A stretch of 64,000 nt of DNA, taken from the NCBI GenBank assembly GCA_050872785.1, contig JBNMHO010000001.1, positions 129,007-193,006 of the forward strand, in the 5' to 3' direction. This document shows, in pieces, positions 1 to 9,227 of the stretch (the stretch's first letter is position 1; the number at the start of each line of letters is the position of its first letter). Source of the DNA: UBA7862 sp050872785. GTDB lineage: Bacteria; Bacillota; Clostridia; Christensenellales; UBA1242. The notes beneath the pieces are model-generated. The model was given only the letters and a program-made list of their open reading frames with translations. It had not been told where the DNA came from and did not search any database. The translations under genes were made by a program, and so were the position numbers.

Positions 1-807
1 GACGAACTCTTTGGCAAAAAGGTCTTCCTTTCCCCATCGTGCCAACTTGAAGGCGAAGCCTTTGCACTCTCTATGGGAAAGATTTATACATTCGGGCCAT
101 CGTTCAGAGCGGAAAACAGCAATACTGTAAAACACGTCAACGAGTTTTGGCACATTGAACCAGAAATTGCTTTCTATGAACTTTTTGACGACATGGACCT
201 TATGGAAAAAATGATAAAATATGTTATCAATCACCTATTCACCCGTTGCCATGACGAACTTGAATTCTTTGACAAATTTGTGGAAAAAGGGCTGCTTGAA
301 AAACTGCACAATGTGGCAGACAGCGAGTTCGCAAGAGTGACCTACACGGAAGCGATAGAACTTCTTTCCAAAAACAACAAAAAATTTGAATTCCCTGTTA
401 AATGGGGTGACGACATTCAAACAGAACACGAAAAATATCTTACACAAGAAATTTACGGCAGACCAGTTTTTGTTTATGACTACCCAAAAGAAATTAAAGC
501 ATTCTATATGAAGTTAAATGATGATAACAAAACAGTTAAGGCAACGGACCTACTTGTGCCTGGCATTGGCGAACTTTGTGGAGCAAGCGAAAGAGAAGAA
601 AGATATGATGTTTTGCTTGAAAGAATACACGAACTTGGACTTAATGAAAAAGACTATTGGTGGTATCTCAACCTTCGTAAATTTGGCAGCGTAAAACACA
701 GTGGTTTTGGCATGGGCTTTGACCGATTTGTCATGTATGTCACTGGCATGCAAAATATTCGTGACGTCCTTCCATTTCCAAGAACTCCAAAGAACTGTGA
801 GTTTTAA
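1..807 (+). CDS. asnS: Asparaginyl-tRNA synthetase, C-terminal part (5' end outside window)
   Basis: This class II aminoacyl-tRNA synthetase charges tRNA-Asn with asparagine in the cytoplasm. The reading frame is open from base 1, so the anticodon-binding domain and the start lie upstream of the window. The visible 268 residues begin in the catalytic core. They contain the motif 2 region (YTFGPSFRAENSNT followed by EFWHIEPEIAF) and end with the motif 3 region (GFGMGFDRFVMYVTGMQNIRDVLPFPRTP), which places the natural C terminus at the TAA. The QLEGEAFALSMGKIYTFGP stretch and the FRAENSNT signature favour AsnRS over AspRS. A strong hairpin terminator follows about 75 bases later. Identity is secure; only completeness is not visible. 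Confidence 0.95.
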   Translation, partial: DELFGKKVFLSPSCQLEGEAFALSMGKIYTFGPSFRAENSNTVKHVNEFWHIEPEIAFYELFDDMDLMEKMIKYVINHLFTRCHDELEFFDKFVEKGLLEKLHNVADSEFARVTYTEAIELLSKNNKKFEFPVKWGDDIQTEHEKYLTQEIYGRPVFVYDYPKEIKAFYMKLNDDNKTVKATDLLVPGIGELCGASEREERYDVLLERIHELGLNEKDYWWYLNLRKFGSVKHSGFGMGFDRFVMYVTGMQNIRDVLPFPRTPKNCEF

Positions 808-880
808 ATGACAAAAACTGCTTGAACAGCAAGAAGAGCAAGGTATGTAAGTTTAGGGCGGTTGAAATAATGTTAATATT

Positions 881-919
881 AAAAAAGAACTTTATCGCTT
901 AAGATAGAGTTCTTTTTTT
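881..919 (+). terminator. Rho-independent terminator after asnS
   Basis: A 12-pair stem (AAGAACTTTATC with GATAGAGTTCTT, one G-U pair) closes a six-base loop and is followed by a run of seven T. The complementary strand also ends in a run of T, so the hairpin could additionally stop transcripts of the convergent CvpA-like gene, whose stop codon is about 140 bases away. Confidence 0.85.
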
Positions 920-1058
920 GTTTATAATGTTGCTTTCTCTTGCTAGCAAAATTGGTTTATCTCTTAAAATTAAAGTCGTTTTCTAACCGAGATGAATTTT
1001 CGCATAAACAAAATTCTCTTTGTTAATCAATCTTTATCAAGAGAGATTTGCATATTCT

Positions 1059-4000
1059 TTACACAGCTGGCACAAGGTCAATTTGGTGGAATTCTGCTTG
1101 AAGGTCGGTCATTAAGTCTGCATAGTAGGTGTCGCCAGTGTAGGTTTCTTGAGGAGCATCTGTTGCATGAGAGTTGAAGGCATATTTTTCGTTGTTTAGG
1201 ATTTCGTCAACTCGTGCAGAGCCTCCCTTATTCTCTGGGTCGGAAGATGTTGGAAGTTTTTCTTCTGCCACTGTTTTCATTTGGTCGAAGGCAATGCTTG
1301 CGATGTCTTTTGCAATTTTCTCGTCCGCCACCCATTGCATTGAGGCGATGTCGTCAAGTTTTTGTCCGACTGACACTGCGTTCACTTTAAATTCGTCATA
1401 AGTTGAAACAGCTTGCAAGTCGTCAAGTTTGTTTTTGAGAGATATAACTTCGGCGAACATCTTTTCATATTTGCCAGTTTCTGTGCTATCCACCACCTCA
1501 AGGGCTTTTGCTTTGACGTTTGAAGCGATGTCTTTATATTCAGAGTCTGCGGCGATATATGTTTTCATTTTTTGATTGAAGAAGTAGTCAAGCACTTTTT
1601 TGATTATAACTTTGTCAAAGAGTTTGCTTCCGTCTGCTTCAGCGGCGTCAAGTTTTCCGCCAAGTCTATCCACATCAACAGTTTGATTATTCATTTCTGT
1701 GAGCAAGGTGTCCATATGCTTAAATTCCATTTCATAATCTTCAATGTTCGCTGCATTGTTCCCTATTGTTTTGACAATGGCTTTTAGTTCGTCACCCATA
1801 TCGTTGTAAGTTGCAAGTTGTTTGTCAATAACAATCTTAATAACTTCAGCAATAACATCTCTTGTCAAAATGACACTGGCTGTTTGTGGGTTTGCAGTTA
1901 TTTGATTAAATAGTTCGCCAGCAATAATTGCGTCTGGGTCATCAGAGGTCTTTCTTACAATCTTAATTGGATTTTGCTCTGCCAGTTCCTTAAGTTGAGC
2001 CATATATCCAAATTCTCTTTCATAAGACAATATTTCAACTTTTTGCGAGCCGTCTGTTGGTTTAAGTTTGTTCTTAATGAGTGCTTTGGCTGAAGAGTAG
2101 TCATTTGGGACATTTTCGTTTACATAATACACAACAATGTCACTCAAAATGCTTGGCACTAGGACAGAATTTTCTTTTATTCCGTCAATGGTTTTGCCAA
2201 TTTGGACAAGAGGTTTTGAAGTGTCTTTTGCAACGTCAACAAGTTTTGTCATGTTCACAAACTCTGTTTCATATGACACAATTTGTTCCATATTTGCACA
2301 AAGTCCTGCATATTCACTGTTTCCAACAACAATGTTCTTCAAGCCGTCTTCAAGGTCTTTAGAATCGTCTTTAACAAAGTATTTCAAGAATTTTTGCAAC
2401 ACTTCATTTGTTAAAAGTTTGCTTTCAGTTGTTGTTTCCGATTCAAGATTGTCTGTTTTCTTGCCACTTAAAAGGTCAAATTGTCTGCCTATAGCTCCAA
2501 ACTTCACTTGTTCAGCGGTGAGTTCTGGGGTTGCAGTCCAAGAAGCCTTGTTTACTGTGTCCATAAGGTTTGTAAGGTTCAAAATTTCTTTTTCATATGA
2601 AGTTACATTTGGAACATTGTTCTTTATTGCATTTATGAGTTCACGTTTTTCATCATCGCCACCCACGAAGTCTGTTGCTTCTCTGTCGATATAATAGCAG
2701 ACAACTGCCCTAACTTCCACTGGGGTAAATATTTCACTGCCCGAGATGTCGTCAAGAAGTTCCCCCATTTTCACAAGGTCGCTTGTTTCAAAGTCTGCAA
2801 CAAACAATGTTTTAAGTTTGCCAAGTTCTGCTTCCCAACTTGTGACATTGCTTTCGCCGTCAAGATAAATGTTGTTAAGCACGCTTTCTTTGACTGTAAG
2901 TCTTGTAGCGCTGTTCACTTCAACTGCCATAATTTTGTCAATTTCAGTTTCCGTTTCGCCTTCTTTTGCCAAAAGATTTTTCTCCAAGAAGTTGTTTATC
3001 AAGGCTCGAAGGACTTTATTTTCCACAAAGAGATGTGTATTCTTCTCGCCGTCAACAGTTTTCATTGCTTCGTCAATGGCAAGTCCTAGGTTTTCAAAAG
3101 ACTTGTTTTCTGGGTCGGAAAGGGCTGCTTTGTCAAAGTTTGACAATGTTCCCATTGCTTTTCTTAAAACTCTTAAAGAGTATTTAAACTCATTACCCCA
3201 GTTTTTGATTTCACTTCTTCCGTTTGTTTTTTCGCCCGTCCAAATTTGCCCCAAGATATAGTCTTTAAGCGTCACATCTTGTTGTGTTTCGTCAACGAGT
3301 TTTGTATCAACAACAAGGTTTAGATAATCTTTGGTTGTTGTGTCAGTTAGGTCGTCAATCAAGTTTTTGAGGACGTCTTTGATGTTATAATTTGTGATAA
3401 GCACAGATTTTCCAGCGATTGCTTTTTGAATAGCATTTCCAATTCGTTCTGCTGGGTCGTTTTCTTTTTCAACATAGTCTGCACTTAAAATCTTGTCAAA
3501 TGCAAAGTCTGTTTCTTCGTTTTTAATTTGCATAACGGTGTTTATAACTGGAGCGACTGAACGAAGTTCTGCTTCCCAGCCACGAGTGACTGTTATGTCA
3601 TAAAGTGAATTTAAGATTGCAGAATATTTGCTCTCCCCGCTTTCTGTTCCGCCCAACATTTCGTTTGCTTTTGTTTTCAAATAATCGAGCAAGCCATTGT
3701 AACTGCTTTCAGATAGCAATCCGCTTCTTGCCACATCGACCACTTTGCCAAGTGAGCCATAGGCATCGCAAGCATCGTCTTCGTTTGCAAAATATCCGTC
3801 AGTTTTCTTATCTTCAAGTTTAAGATAGGTTATGAAGTTTTCCAAAATATCTTTTAAATTTTTGCTCAAAGAATCAGCTGTAATTTCTGCTTTTTGATAG
3901 CCACTTATTCCCGTTCCCTCAAACACTTTTTCAACAGCGGAATCAACAAGGGTTGGATATTCGCTTGAAAGGAGTGTCACTTTGAAAAGGTTGTCAACAA

Positions 4001-5312
4001 ATGCGGAACTGAATGTTTTTGCGTTAACGTTGTTTCTAACAAGAATTTTCACCATTTCGCTGGTTGAAGTCACTTCACCTTTTATAATTGGCACCATAAG
4101 CCCGTTATCGTTGAACAAGGTTGCAATATCAATAATGGCGTCAATTTGGTTCATAAACATATCCACTTTTATTGGGTTATCAAGAGTAGAATTTTTGTAG
4201 GCAGTTTTGAAGAGTTCTGCATAGTCTTGCCCGTCAATTACAATTTTCAAATCTTCATTTTCTGCAAAGAATTTGTCCATAAAATATGGCAAAAGGTCGT
4301 CGCCCAACGTGTCAACAAGTTTGCTGCCCTTAAGTCCAAACAGAATGTCTTTTACATTGCTCAAAGCGTCTGCAACAGATTCCTTTGTGCAGTTGTCTTT
4401 GTTGTCTAGGAAGTTTGAAAGTGCGGTGTATTTGTTATATAGATAAATTCCGTTGTCCACTTCGCTTGCAAGATAAATTTTTTCGCCACCGACATTTACA
4501 GTTGCCAGCCCGTCAAAGACAAGGTTTGAGAAGAAACTTATTCCAGTGTATTTTGCCACTTTGGAAGCGACAGAATTTTCATAACTGTTAAGATATTGCT
4601 GCGTTCCTTCGTCAATGACTGTTGGAAGATATGGCACTTCTTCGCCCACTTCATTTTGCGTTACAAGGTTGGCGTTTGCCTTTTGATAAATTGCGTTAAG
4701 TCCCACAATTGGGCTTAGGGTTGCTACGCAGATAACAAAGCCCATAACAATGCCCACAAGCATGCCGCCAAATCTGTTTTTGCCGCTTATTTCAAGGTCT
4801 GAAGGCATATCGTCTTCGTCAACTGGAACTCCACGTTTTTTAAGATTTTTAATTTTTCTTTTATATGCTTTAAGTTCTCTCTTTTTCTTGTCAAAGCATT
4901 TTGAAGCAATGATTGCCCAAATTGGATAAAGCAAAATTTTAAGCACCCAGAAGCCAAGGACAAACACAAGAACATTTAAAATCATAGTGGGAAAGTTTTC
5001 GGCGAATGTTCTTACTGCTTCGCTTTGAGATATTGCTTCGTCAAGATTGAGGCTGTTGAGAATGTTTACGCCAATGTCACTAAGTTTGCTTACGGGTCCA
5101 TTTATATCAAGACCTAATGAGGAGATGTCAATGCTGTTTAGCCACGAGGAAATTACGGGCGTCAAAAACCACAGGATAACTCCCGTTACAAGAAGCCAAA
5201 TAAGCCTAAAGGCAGACTTGCTTGCTCCACGTTTTAGCCCAAACAAAATGGACATCAACATGATAACACAAATCAATGCCAAGATTATATACCCAATAAC
5301 TGAACTGCTCAT
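1059..5312 (-). CDS. CvpA-like membrane protein with long repeat-containing ectodomain (1417 aa)
   Basis: The function is unknown. The N terminus has four predicted membrane helices (about residues 4-25, 34-56, 108-135 and 180-206) with a Lys/Arg-rich cytoplasmic loop between helices 3 and 4. The first pair, with an FGLKRGASKSAFRL connection, resembles CvpA (colicin V production) family proteins, which are usually only about 180 residues. About 1,200 hydrophilic residues follow and should lie outside the cell. They hold at least eight degenerate repeats, each opened by [SDNGK]-[YW]-E-x-E-[FL] or a variant, near residues 579, 704, 826, 905, 1013, 1097, 1191 and 1282. Each is followed by amphipathic helical sequence. 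The chosen ATG at 5312 lies six bases after AGGAG. A TTG two codons upstream abuts that site and is unlikely. There is no LPXTG motif or C-terminal helix. The CvpA resemblance is moderate; the repeat family is not one I recognise. Confidence 0.8.
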   Translation of the reverse strand: MSSSVIGYIILALICVIMLMSILFGLKRGASKSAFRLIWLLVTGVILWFLTPVISSWLNSIDISSLGLDINGPVSKLSDIGVNILNSLNLDEAISQSEAVRTFAENFPTMILNVLVFVLGFWVLKILLYPIWAIIASKCFDKKKRELKAYKRKIKNLKKRGVPVDEDDMPSDLEISGKNRFGGMLVGIVMGFVICVATLSPIVGLNAIYQKANANLVTQNEVGEEVPYLPTVIDEGTQQYLNSYENSVASKVAKYTGISFFSNLVFDGLATVNVGGEKIYLASEVDNGIYLYNKYTALSNFLDNKDNCTKESVADALSNVKDILFGLKGSKLVDTLGDDLLPYFMDKFFAENEDLKIVIDGQDYAELFKTAYKNSTLDNPIKVDMFMNQIDAIIDIATLFNDNGLMVPIIKGEVTSTSEMVKILVRNNVNAKTFSSAFVDNLFKVTLLSSEYPTLVDSAVEKVFEGTGISGYQKAEITADSLSKNLKDILENFITYLKLEDKKTDGYFANEDDACDAYGSLGKVVDVARSGLLSESSYNGLLDYLKTKANEMLGGTESGESKYSAILNSLYDITVTRGWEAELRSVAPVINTVMQIKNEETDFAFDKILSADYVEKENDPAERIGNAIQKAIAGKSVLITNYNIKDVLKNLIDDLTDTTTKDYLNLVVDTKLVDETQQDVTLKDYILGQIWTGEKTNGRSEIKNWGNEFKYSLRVLRKAMGTLSNFDKAALSDPENKSFENLGLAIDEAMKTVDGEKNTHLFVENKVLRALINNFLEKNLLAKEGETETEIDKIMAVEVNSATRLTVKESVLNNIYLDGESNVTSWEAELGKLKTLFVADFETSDLVKMGELLDDISGSEIFTPVEVRAVVCYYIDREATDFVGGDDEKRELINAIKNNVPNVTSYEKEILNLTNLMDTVNKASWTATPELTAEQVKFGAIGRQFDLLSGKKTDNLESETTTESKLLTNEVLQKFLKYFVKDDSKDLEDGLKNIVVGNSEYAGLCANMEQIVSYETEFVNMTKLVDVAKDTSKPLVQIGKTIDGIKENSVLVPSILSDIVVYYVNENVPNDYSSAKALIKNKLKPTDGSQKVEILSYEREFGYMAQLKELAEQNPIKIVRKTSDDPDAIIAGELFNQITANPQTASVILTRDVIAEVIKIVIDKQLATYNDMGDELKAIVKTIGNNAANIEDYEMEFKHMDTLLTEMNNQTVDVDRLGGKLDAAEADGSKLFDKVIIKKVLDYFFNQKMKTYIAADSEYKDIASNVKAKALEVVDSTETGKYEKMFAEVISLKNKLDDLQAVSTYDEFKVNAVSVGQKLDDIASMQWVADEKIAKDIASIAFDQMKTVAEEKLPTSSDPENKGGSARVDEILNNEKYAFNSHATDAPQETYTGDTYYADLMTDLQAEFHQIDLVPAV

Positions 5313-5352
5313 AGTCAACTCCTATATAATTATTTTTAAATTATACAACAAT

Positions 5353-5380
5353 AATATACGACAAAATGCAAAAAGTTCAA
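5353..5380 (-). promoter_or_regulatory. Candidate promoter of the CvpA-like gene
   Basis: On the minus strand TTGAAC is followed, after 16 bases, by TATATT, about 40 bases before the start codon. The match is moderate and the region is very AT-rich, so this is tentative. The same 130-base gap must also hold the promoter of the divergent glycosyltransferase gene. There, TTGCGA at 5397-5402 with CATAAA 18 bases on is a weaker candidate. Confidence 0.35.
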
Positions 5381-5442
5381 AATGATTTTGTTTTGTTTGC
5401 GACAATTTTTGCCAACTTTTCATAAAAGAATAAGAGGTTTAT

Positions 5443-6522
5443 ATGAAAATTTGTGTTTATGCCATATGCAAAAACGAAGAAAAGTTTGCAAAACGCTGGA
5501 TAGATAGCATGAGCGAGGCAGACGAAATTTACGTTTTGGACACGGGAAGCAGTGACAAAAGTGTTGAACTATTAAGAAGTCTTGGAGCAAAAGTTACAGT
5601 CAAAGCAGTTTCCCCATGGCGGTTTGACGTTGCAAGAAACATAAGCCTATCCCTTGTGCCAGACGACTGCGACATTTGTGTTTGCACCGACCTTGACGAG
5701 GTTTTTGAAAAAGGGTGGCGGGAAAAACTTGAAAATGCATGGCAAAAGAACATTCACCGCCAGTGCCTCTACACTTATGTTTGGGATGTCCTTGAAAACG
5801 GCACAGACGGAACAACTTTTTTGTATCAAAAAATTCACGCACGACATGGCTTTGAATGGGTTTATCCCGTGCATGAAGTTTTATCCGCAACGCCCGCAGT
5901 GACTGCCCACGAAACATGCCCCTGCGAAAACATTGTTCTTAGGCATTATCCCGACAGCACAAAAAGCAGAGGACAATATTTAGAACTTCTTAAACTGAGT
6001 GTTGCCGAACACCCCGAAAGCGACCGCAACACACATTATCTTGCTCGTGAATTTATGTTTGCTGGCGACTACACCTCTGCCATAAAATACTTTAAAAGAC
6101 ATTTGAAACTTCCCACAGCAACTTGGAATGAAGAACGGAGTGCAAGTTTAAGATACATTGGCGATTGCTATTATTATCAGAACAAACTTCCGCTTGCAAG
6201 AAAGTTTTATGAAAAGTCAATTTGCGAATGTCCCGAAACACGAGAAGGATATTTTGCCCTAGCAAAACTTTTATATTTTCAAAAAAAATATTTTGACTGC
6301 TTTGTTCTTCTAAAAGCCATGCTCGAAATTAAGACCAGAAACTTAACTTACATTTCTTCCCCCGAGTGTTGGGGCGATGCTCCATACGACTTGTTATCCC
6401 TTTGCTCGCACTTTTTGGGCATGAAAAAAGAGGCATATAACTACTGCCTCTTAGCATTATCCAAAAACCCACAAGACAAACGGCTTAAGGATAATTTGCA
6501 ATATTTTAAAACTCACCTTTAA
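5443..6522 (+). CDS. Family 2 glycosyltransferase with TPR-like C-terminal half
   Basis: This is probably a cytoplasmic sugar transferase using a nucleotide-activated donor. Residues 1 to about 190 look like a GT-A fold: it opens CVYAICKNEE (typical of the WaaE/SunS-like GT2 group), has DTGSSD at 33-38 for nucleotide binding, and TDLDE at 82-86 as the metal-binding DxD equivalent. From about residue 195 to the end, helical pairs with Y/A/L spacing (for example DYTSAIKYFKRHLKLP and DCYYYQNKLPLARKFYEK) suggest tetratricopeptide repeats, a combination common in this group. AAGAGG precedes the ATG by a few bases. The stop overlaps the tail of the convergent gene by 17 bases. The acceptor cannot be deduced; a surface polysaccharide or peptide is possible. 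Confidence 0.85.
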   Translation: MKICVYAICKNEEKFAKRWIDSMSEADEIYVLDTGSSDKSVELLRSLGAKVTVKAVSPWRFDVARNISLSLVPDDCDICVCTDLDEVFEKGWREKLENAWQKNIHRQCLYTYVWDVLENGTDGTTFLYQKIHARHGFEWVYPVHEVLSATPAVTAHETCPCENIVLRHYPDSTKSRGQYLELLKLSVAEHPESDRNTHYLAREFMFAGDYTSAIKYFKRHLKLPTATWNEERSASLRYIGDCYYYQNKLPLARKFYEKSICECPETREGYFALAKLLYFQKKYFDCFVLLKAMLEIKTRNLTYISSPECWGDAPYDLLSLCSHFLGMKKEAYNYCLLALSKNPQDKRLKDNLQYFKTHL

Positions 6523-7111
6523 AAGGTTCTAGTTTTCTATTTGCCATAATTTTTCTAACTCTGCTTGCATTTGAAAAGGTCAACCACGAACCACAAACTG
6601 CCACGGCATCTCCGCCAAACCAAGCATAAGTAGAACGCAAAGTTGAAACGGAATCTGAAAGTTGCAAGAACATAACTCTGTAAGTCACATCAAAAATTAC
6701 AAAGCAACTTACAAAAATTGCAGTTATAAGTGACAATATCCATAATGCCTTATAAATCTTTGACTTTCTTTCTGGGAACATATTGTGTCTTCCCTTTGCC
6801 ACACAAAACAAGCAAAATGTTGCAACAACAAGCCCCACCAAAATGGCAACTGAAACATATTTTGCATAAGTGAGCATAAGAAGTCTGACCCCTATTGGCT
6901 CTTGATAATTCATATTTATGTCAATGATAAGCCTAAGAATTTCCGAATAGACAATTTGATGAATAAGAGCAAAAAGAACGACAGCCGAAACGCACATCAA
7001 AATCAAGCAGAATTTATACCCCGACTCCAGTCTTTCCGAAACCTCTATCCTTTCATAAAACATTTTGTTCACTTCGTCTGCTGAAAGTTCATTTTCTTTA
7101 ACTTTTTCCAT
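6506..7111 (-). CDS. Hypothetical four-helix membrane protein (201 aa)
   Basis: I do not recognise this protein. A charged N-terminal stretch of about 30 residues precedes helices near residues 31-53, 73-99, 111-137 and 147-165, ending in a short basic tail, so it should sit in the cytoplasmic membrane. The ATG at 7111 is chosen because AGGAG lies five bases upstream; an in-frame ATG 18 codons earlier has no such site. The gene converges on the glycosyltransferase and their last 17 bases overlap, with no hairpin terminator between them. Confidence 0.7.
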   Translation of the reverse strand: MEKVKENELSADEVNKMFYERIEVSERLESGYKFCLILMCVSAVVLFALIHQIVYSEILRLIIDINMNYQEPIGVRLLMLTYAKYVSVAILVGLVVATFCLFCVAKGRHNMFPERKSKIYKALWILSLITAIFVSCFVIFDVTYRVMFLQLSDSVSTLRSTYAWFGGDAVAVCGSWLTFSNASRVRKIMANRKLEPFKGEF

Positions 7112-7245
7112 TTTTTCTCCTAACCAAACAAAATAAATTCTAACCTTTTTATCAAGTTTTATCAAGCGAATTCGCCATAAACATTAAAAATATAGCACAA
7201 ATTCATATAAAAACTAGGCATTTTTATGCAAAAAACATGCAAAAA

Positions 7246-7782
7246 TTAAGCATTTTTTTCAAAATATGCTAGGTTTTTTATATCAAAAGAAGTGTATTTT
7301 GGGGCGTCATGGTCATGAAACCACTCTGTCCCCTCAAAATTATCTGTTCCAGTTATAACATTGACTGGCGCTTTGAAATATGTGGCTTCGCACTCGGCAA
7401 GAAGGGTTCCTTCTTCGTCTTCCACAAACCCTTTTGCAATGAAAATTCTTGAAGTGTCACGAGTTATTTTGCCAACACAAAAAATCTTCTTCCCAAGAGG
7501 CACTGGCTTTCTATATTTTATTTTAAGGTCACCCGTCACCCCCCAAGCATTTGGGTTTGCAATTTGAACAGCACGTCCAACAGTTTCGTCAAGCAATGCA
7601 CAAATAACTCCGCCATGCATTCTATTAGGATAACTTTGGTGTTCATTTCGCCCTGTGCAGACGGCAACAATATAGTCCCCCTCTGTTTCATAAAAATGTG
7701 CTTGTAGCCCAAGAGCATTGCTTAGCCCGCACACAATACAACTGTTTGAATTGTTTTGAATTTTTGTCACTTTAAGTTCCAT
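7246..7782 (-). CDS. PaaI-like hotdog-fold thioesterase
   Basis: This is probably an acyl-CoA (or related thioester) hydrolase acting in the cytoplasm. The 178 residues show the 4HBT pattern: an N-terminal CIVCGLSNALGL (residues 15-25), as in many PaaI-like proteins, then MHGGVICALLDETVGRA (55-71). The HGG turn and the acidic D65/E66 there match the usual catalytic region. A central strand DLKIKYRKPVPLG follows. GGGGAG lies a few bases before the ATG. It has the same orientation as the upstream dehydrogenase, but a 225-base gap holding repeat-like sequence separates them, so an independent promoter is likely. The substrate cannot be read from the sequence. Confidence 0.85.
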   Translation of the reverse strand: MELKVTKIQNNSNSCIVCGLSNALGLQAHFYETEGDYIVAVCTGRNEHQSYPNRMHGGVICALLDETVGRAVQIANPNAWGVTGDLKIKYRKPVPLGKKIFCVGKITRDTSRIFIAKGFVEDEEGTLLAECEATYFKAPVNVITGTDNFEGTEWFHDHDAPKYTSFDIKNLAYFEKNA

Positions 7783-7806
7783 TATTTTTTCTCCCCTTTT
7801 TTCTTT

Positions 7807-7932
7807 TATATTTTATACTTTCCGCTTATATTCACGAAGTTAGCAAATATTTATCGATTTAGTTTTGTAAATTAAATTTCATTTATAAATATTTTACACT
7901 TTTCGCTCATAATCTGTAATTTAGCAAATATA
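7807..7932. repeat. Pair of imperfect direct repeats in the dehydrogenase-thioesterase gap
   Basis: Two segments, 7807-7853 and 7884-7932, share the same layout. On the minus strand both read TTTGCTAA, a variable stretch, then TATAAGCGGAAAGT or ATGAGCGAAAAGT, then a TAAAATAT-like end. They differ at about a quarter of positions. A third, shorter resemblance (TAATGCGGAAAGTAGAAAAT) occurs at 53960-53992 in another intergenic gap. They could be a degraded small intergenic repeat or two copies of a regulatory site upstream of the thioesterase gene. Confidence 0.4.
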
Positions 7933-8007
7933 AGTTGTTTTTTAAATCAATATTATTTTTTGCTCTATTTAGAAATGCTTTTATATCATTATGTCTAACT
8001 TCTCAAC

Positions 8008-8931
8008 TTATTTATCCTTACATTCGATATTGTCTTTTTTATTATCCGACTTGTTTTCAAGGACATTTTTATTTTCAAGATTATCGGTCTTATTGTTATC
8101 AAAGACAGTTTCAAATGATTTAAGTTTTGTTTTTCGCATAATTTTGCCCATTAAATTGCCCGAATGTTGTGGGGTGAGTTTGTAAGCAAAGTTTAGAAGT
8201 TTTGCGTCAAAGCCCAATATAACTCTGGCTTTTCTTTTTCTCATTGCTTTTACAATCTTCCTTGCCATTTTGTCTGCTGACATACTAATTTTATCTACAA
8301 AGGATTTATCTTGAACACAAATTGTGTCACGAGAATTATCTTTTGAAGAAAATAAATTCGTTTTTGCAAAGCCCGGCATTATTGTCGCCACATAAACTTT
8401 CCCCTTTAGTTCGCTGTGCAAAATTTCACTAAACGACCTAAGTGCAGCCTTGCTTGCTGAATAGACCGCTGTTCCTGGAATAATTCCGAGGCTAGCCGCA
8501 CTTGAAATGTTTATAACTGCTGGTGTTTTTGACTTCATAAGAAGCGGCAGCAATATTCTCGTTGCATAGGTTGCAGAAAAAAAGTTTGTTGCAAAAACTC
8601 GTTCATACAATTCGCTTGTTGTGCTTGAAAAGCGTTCAAAAGGTGGCATAGTGCCTGCACAATTTATTAAAATATCAATGTTTATCTTGTTTTTTATAAC
8701 AAAGTCCTTAAAGTCACACCAATTTTGTTCCTTTGACACGTCCATTGGATACGCCACAAATTCCCCGCTAAGAGATTTAACCTTTTCTTGTGTTTCATGT
8801 AATTTCTCAACATTCCTTGCAAGCCCTACAATTTTGCAGTGATATTTTTGTGCCAAAATGTAGCACATCTCTCGCCCCAAGCCACTTGACGCTCCAGATA
8901 TTACAACTGTTTTTTCAAAAAGCCAATTCAT
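8008..8931 (-). CDS. Short-chain dehydrogenase/reductase (SDR family)
   Basis: This is an NAD(P)-dependent oxidoreductase. The 307 residues have the Rossmann glycine motif GASSGLG (13-19), NCAG (90-93, variant of NNAG), the catalytic Ser in NISSAAS (about 143-144) and YSASK with Tyr157 and Lys161. The segment after the core (KMARKIVKAMRKRKARVILG) is typical of the DltE/YqjQ-like group of SDRs. The last 30 residues are an unusual Asn/Lys/Asp-rich low-complexity tail. GGAGG lies four bases before the ATG, and a promoter TTGTTA-17-TAAAAT is at 8950-8978. The gene is divergent from the paralogous pair downstream. The substrate is unknown. Confidence 0.9.
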   Translation of the reverse strand: MNWLFEKTVVISGASSGLGREMCYILAQKYHCKIVGLARNVEKLHETQEKVKSLSGEFVAYPMDVSKEQNWCDFKDFVIKNKINIDILINCAGTMPPFERFSSTTSELYERVFATNFFSATYATRILLPLLMKSKTPAVINISSAASLGIIPGTAVYSASKAALRSFSEILHSELKGKVYVATIMPGFAKTNLFSSKDNSRDTICVQDKSFVDKISMSADKMARKIVKAMRKRKARVILGFDAKLLNFAYKLTPQHSGNLMGKIMRKTKLKSFETVFDNNKTDNLENKNVLENKSDNKKDNIECKDK

Positions 8932-8949
8932 ATTTCCTCCAATAAATAA

Positions 8950-8978
8950 ATTTTAGCAGAAAATAAGATTTTTAACAA
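8950..8978 (-). promoter_or_regulatory. Sigma-A-type promoter of the SDR gene
   Basis: On the minus strand TTGTTA (8978-8973) is followed after exactly 17 bases by TAAAAT (8955-8950), 19 bases from the start codon. The predicted transcript has a short leader that holds the GGAGG ribosome binding site. Confidence 0.6.
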
Positions 8979-9173
8979 TCATTTTAAACTTCCACTCAAA
9001 ATTCAAAATATAAGCGAGCGTGAATTATTTTCGCTGTATCATTTTAAATTCTTGAATTTACTGAGTTTGTTAAAATTGCCGAGGCTACTCTGTTTCTAGA
9101 TAATTGAGGACTTTTATATGGAAAGTAATAATATAATTACATATTCTAGTTATTTATTTGTATATTATGACTA

Positions 9174-9202
9174 TTGACAATGGGGGTTCTGTGGGTTATC
9201 AT
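9174..9202 (+). promoter_or_regulatory. Sigma-A-type promoter of the paralogous gene pair
   Basis: A perfect TTGACA (9174-9179) is followed after 17 bases by TATCAT (9197-9202). The start codon is 26 bases downstream and GAGGTG lies between. The spacer is unusually G-rich (a run of five G) for this region. Confidence 0.75.
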
Positions 9203-9227
9203 AAACACATAAAAATGAGGTGAAAAA

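Noticed and set aside
5312..5318. TTG start at 5318 for the CvpA-like gene
   Set aside because: It directly abuts the AGGAG site; the ATG at 5312 has the proper six-base spacing.
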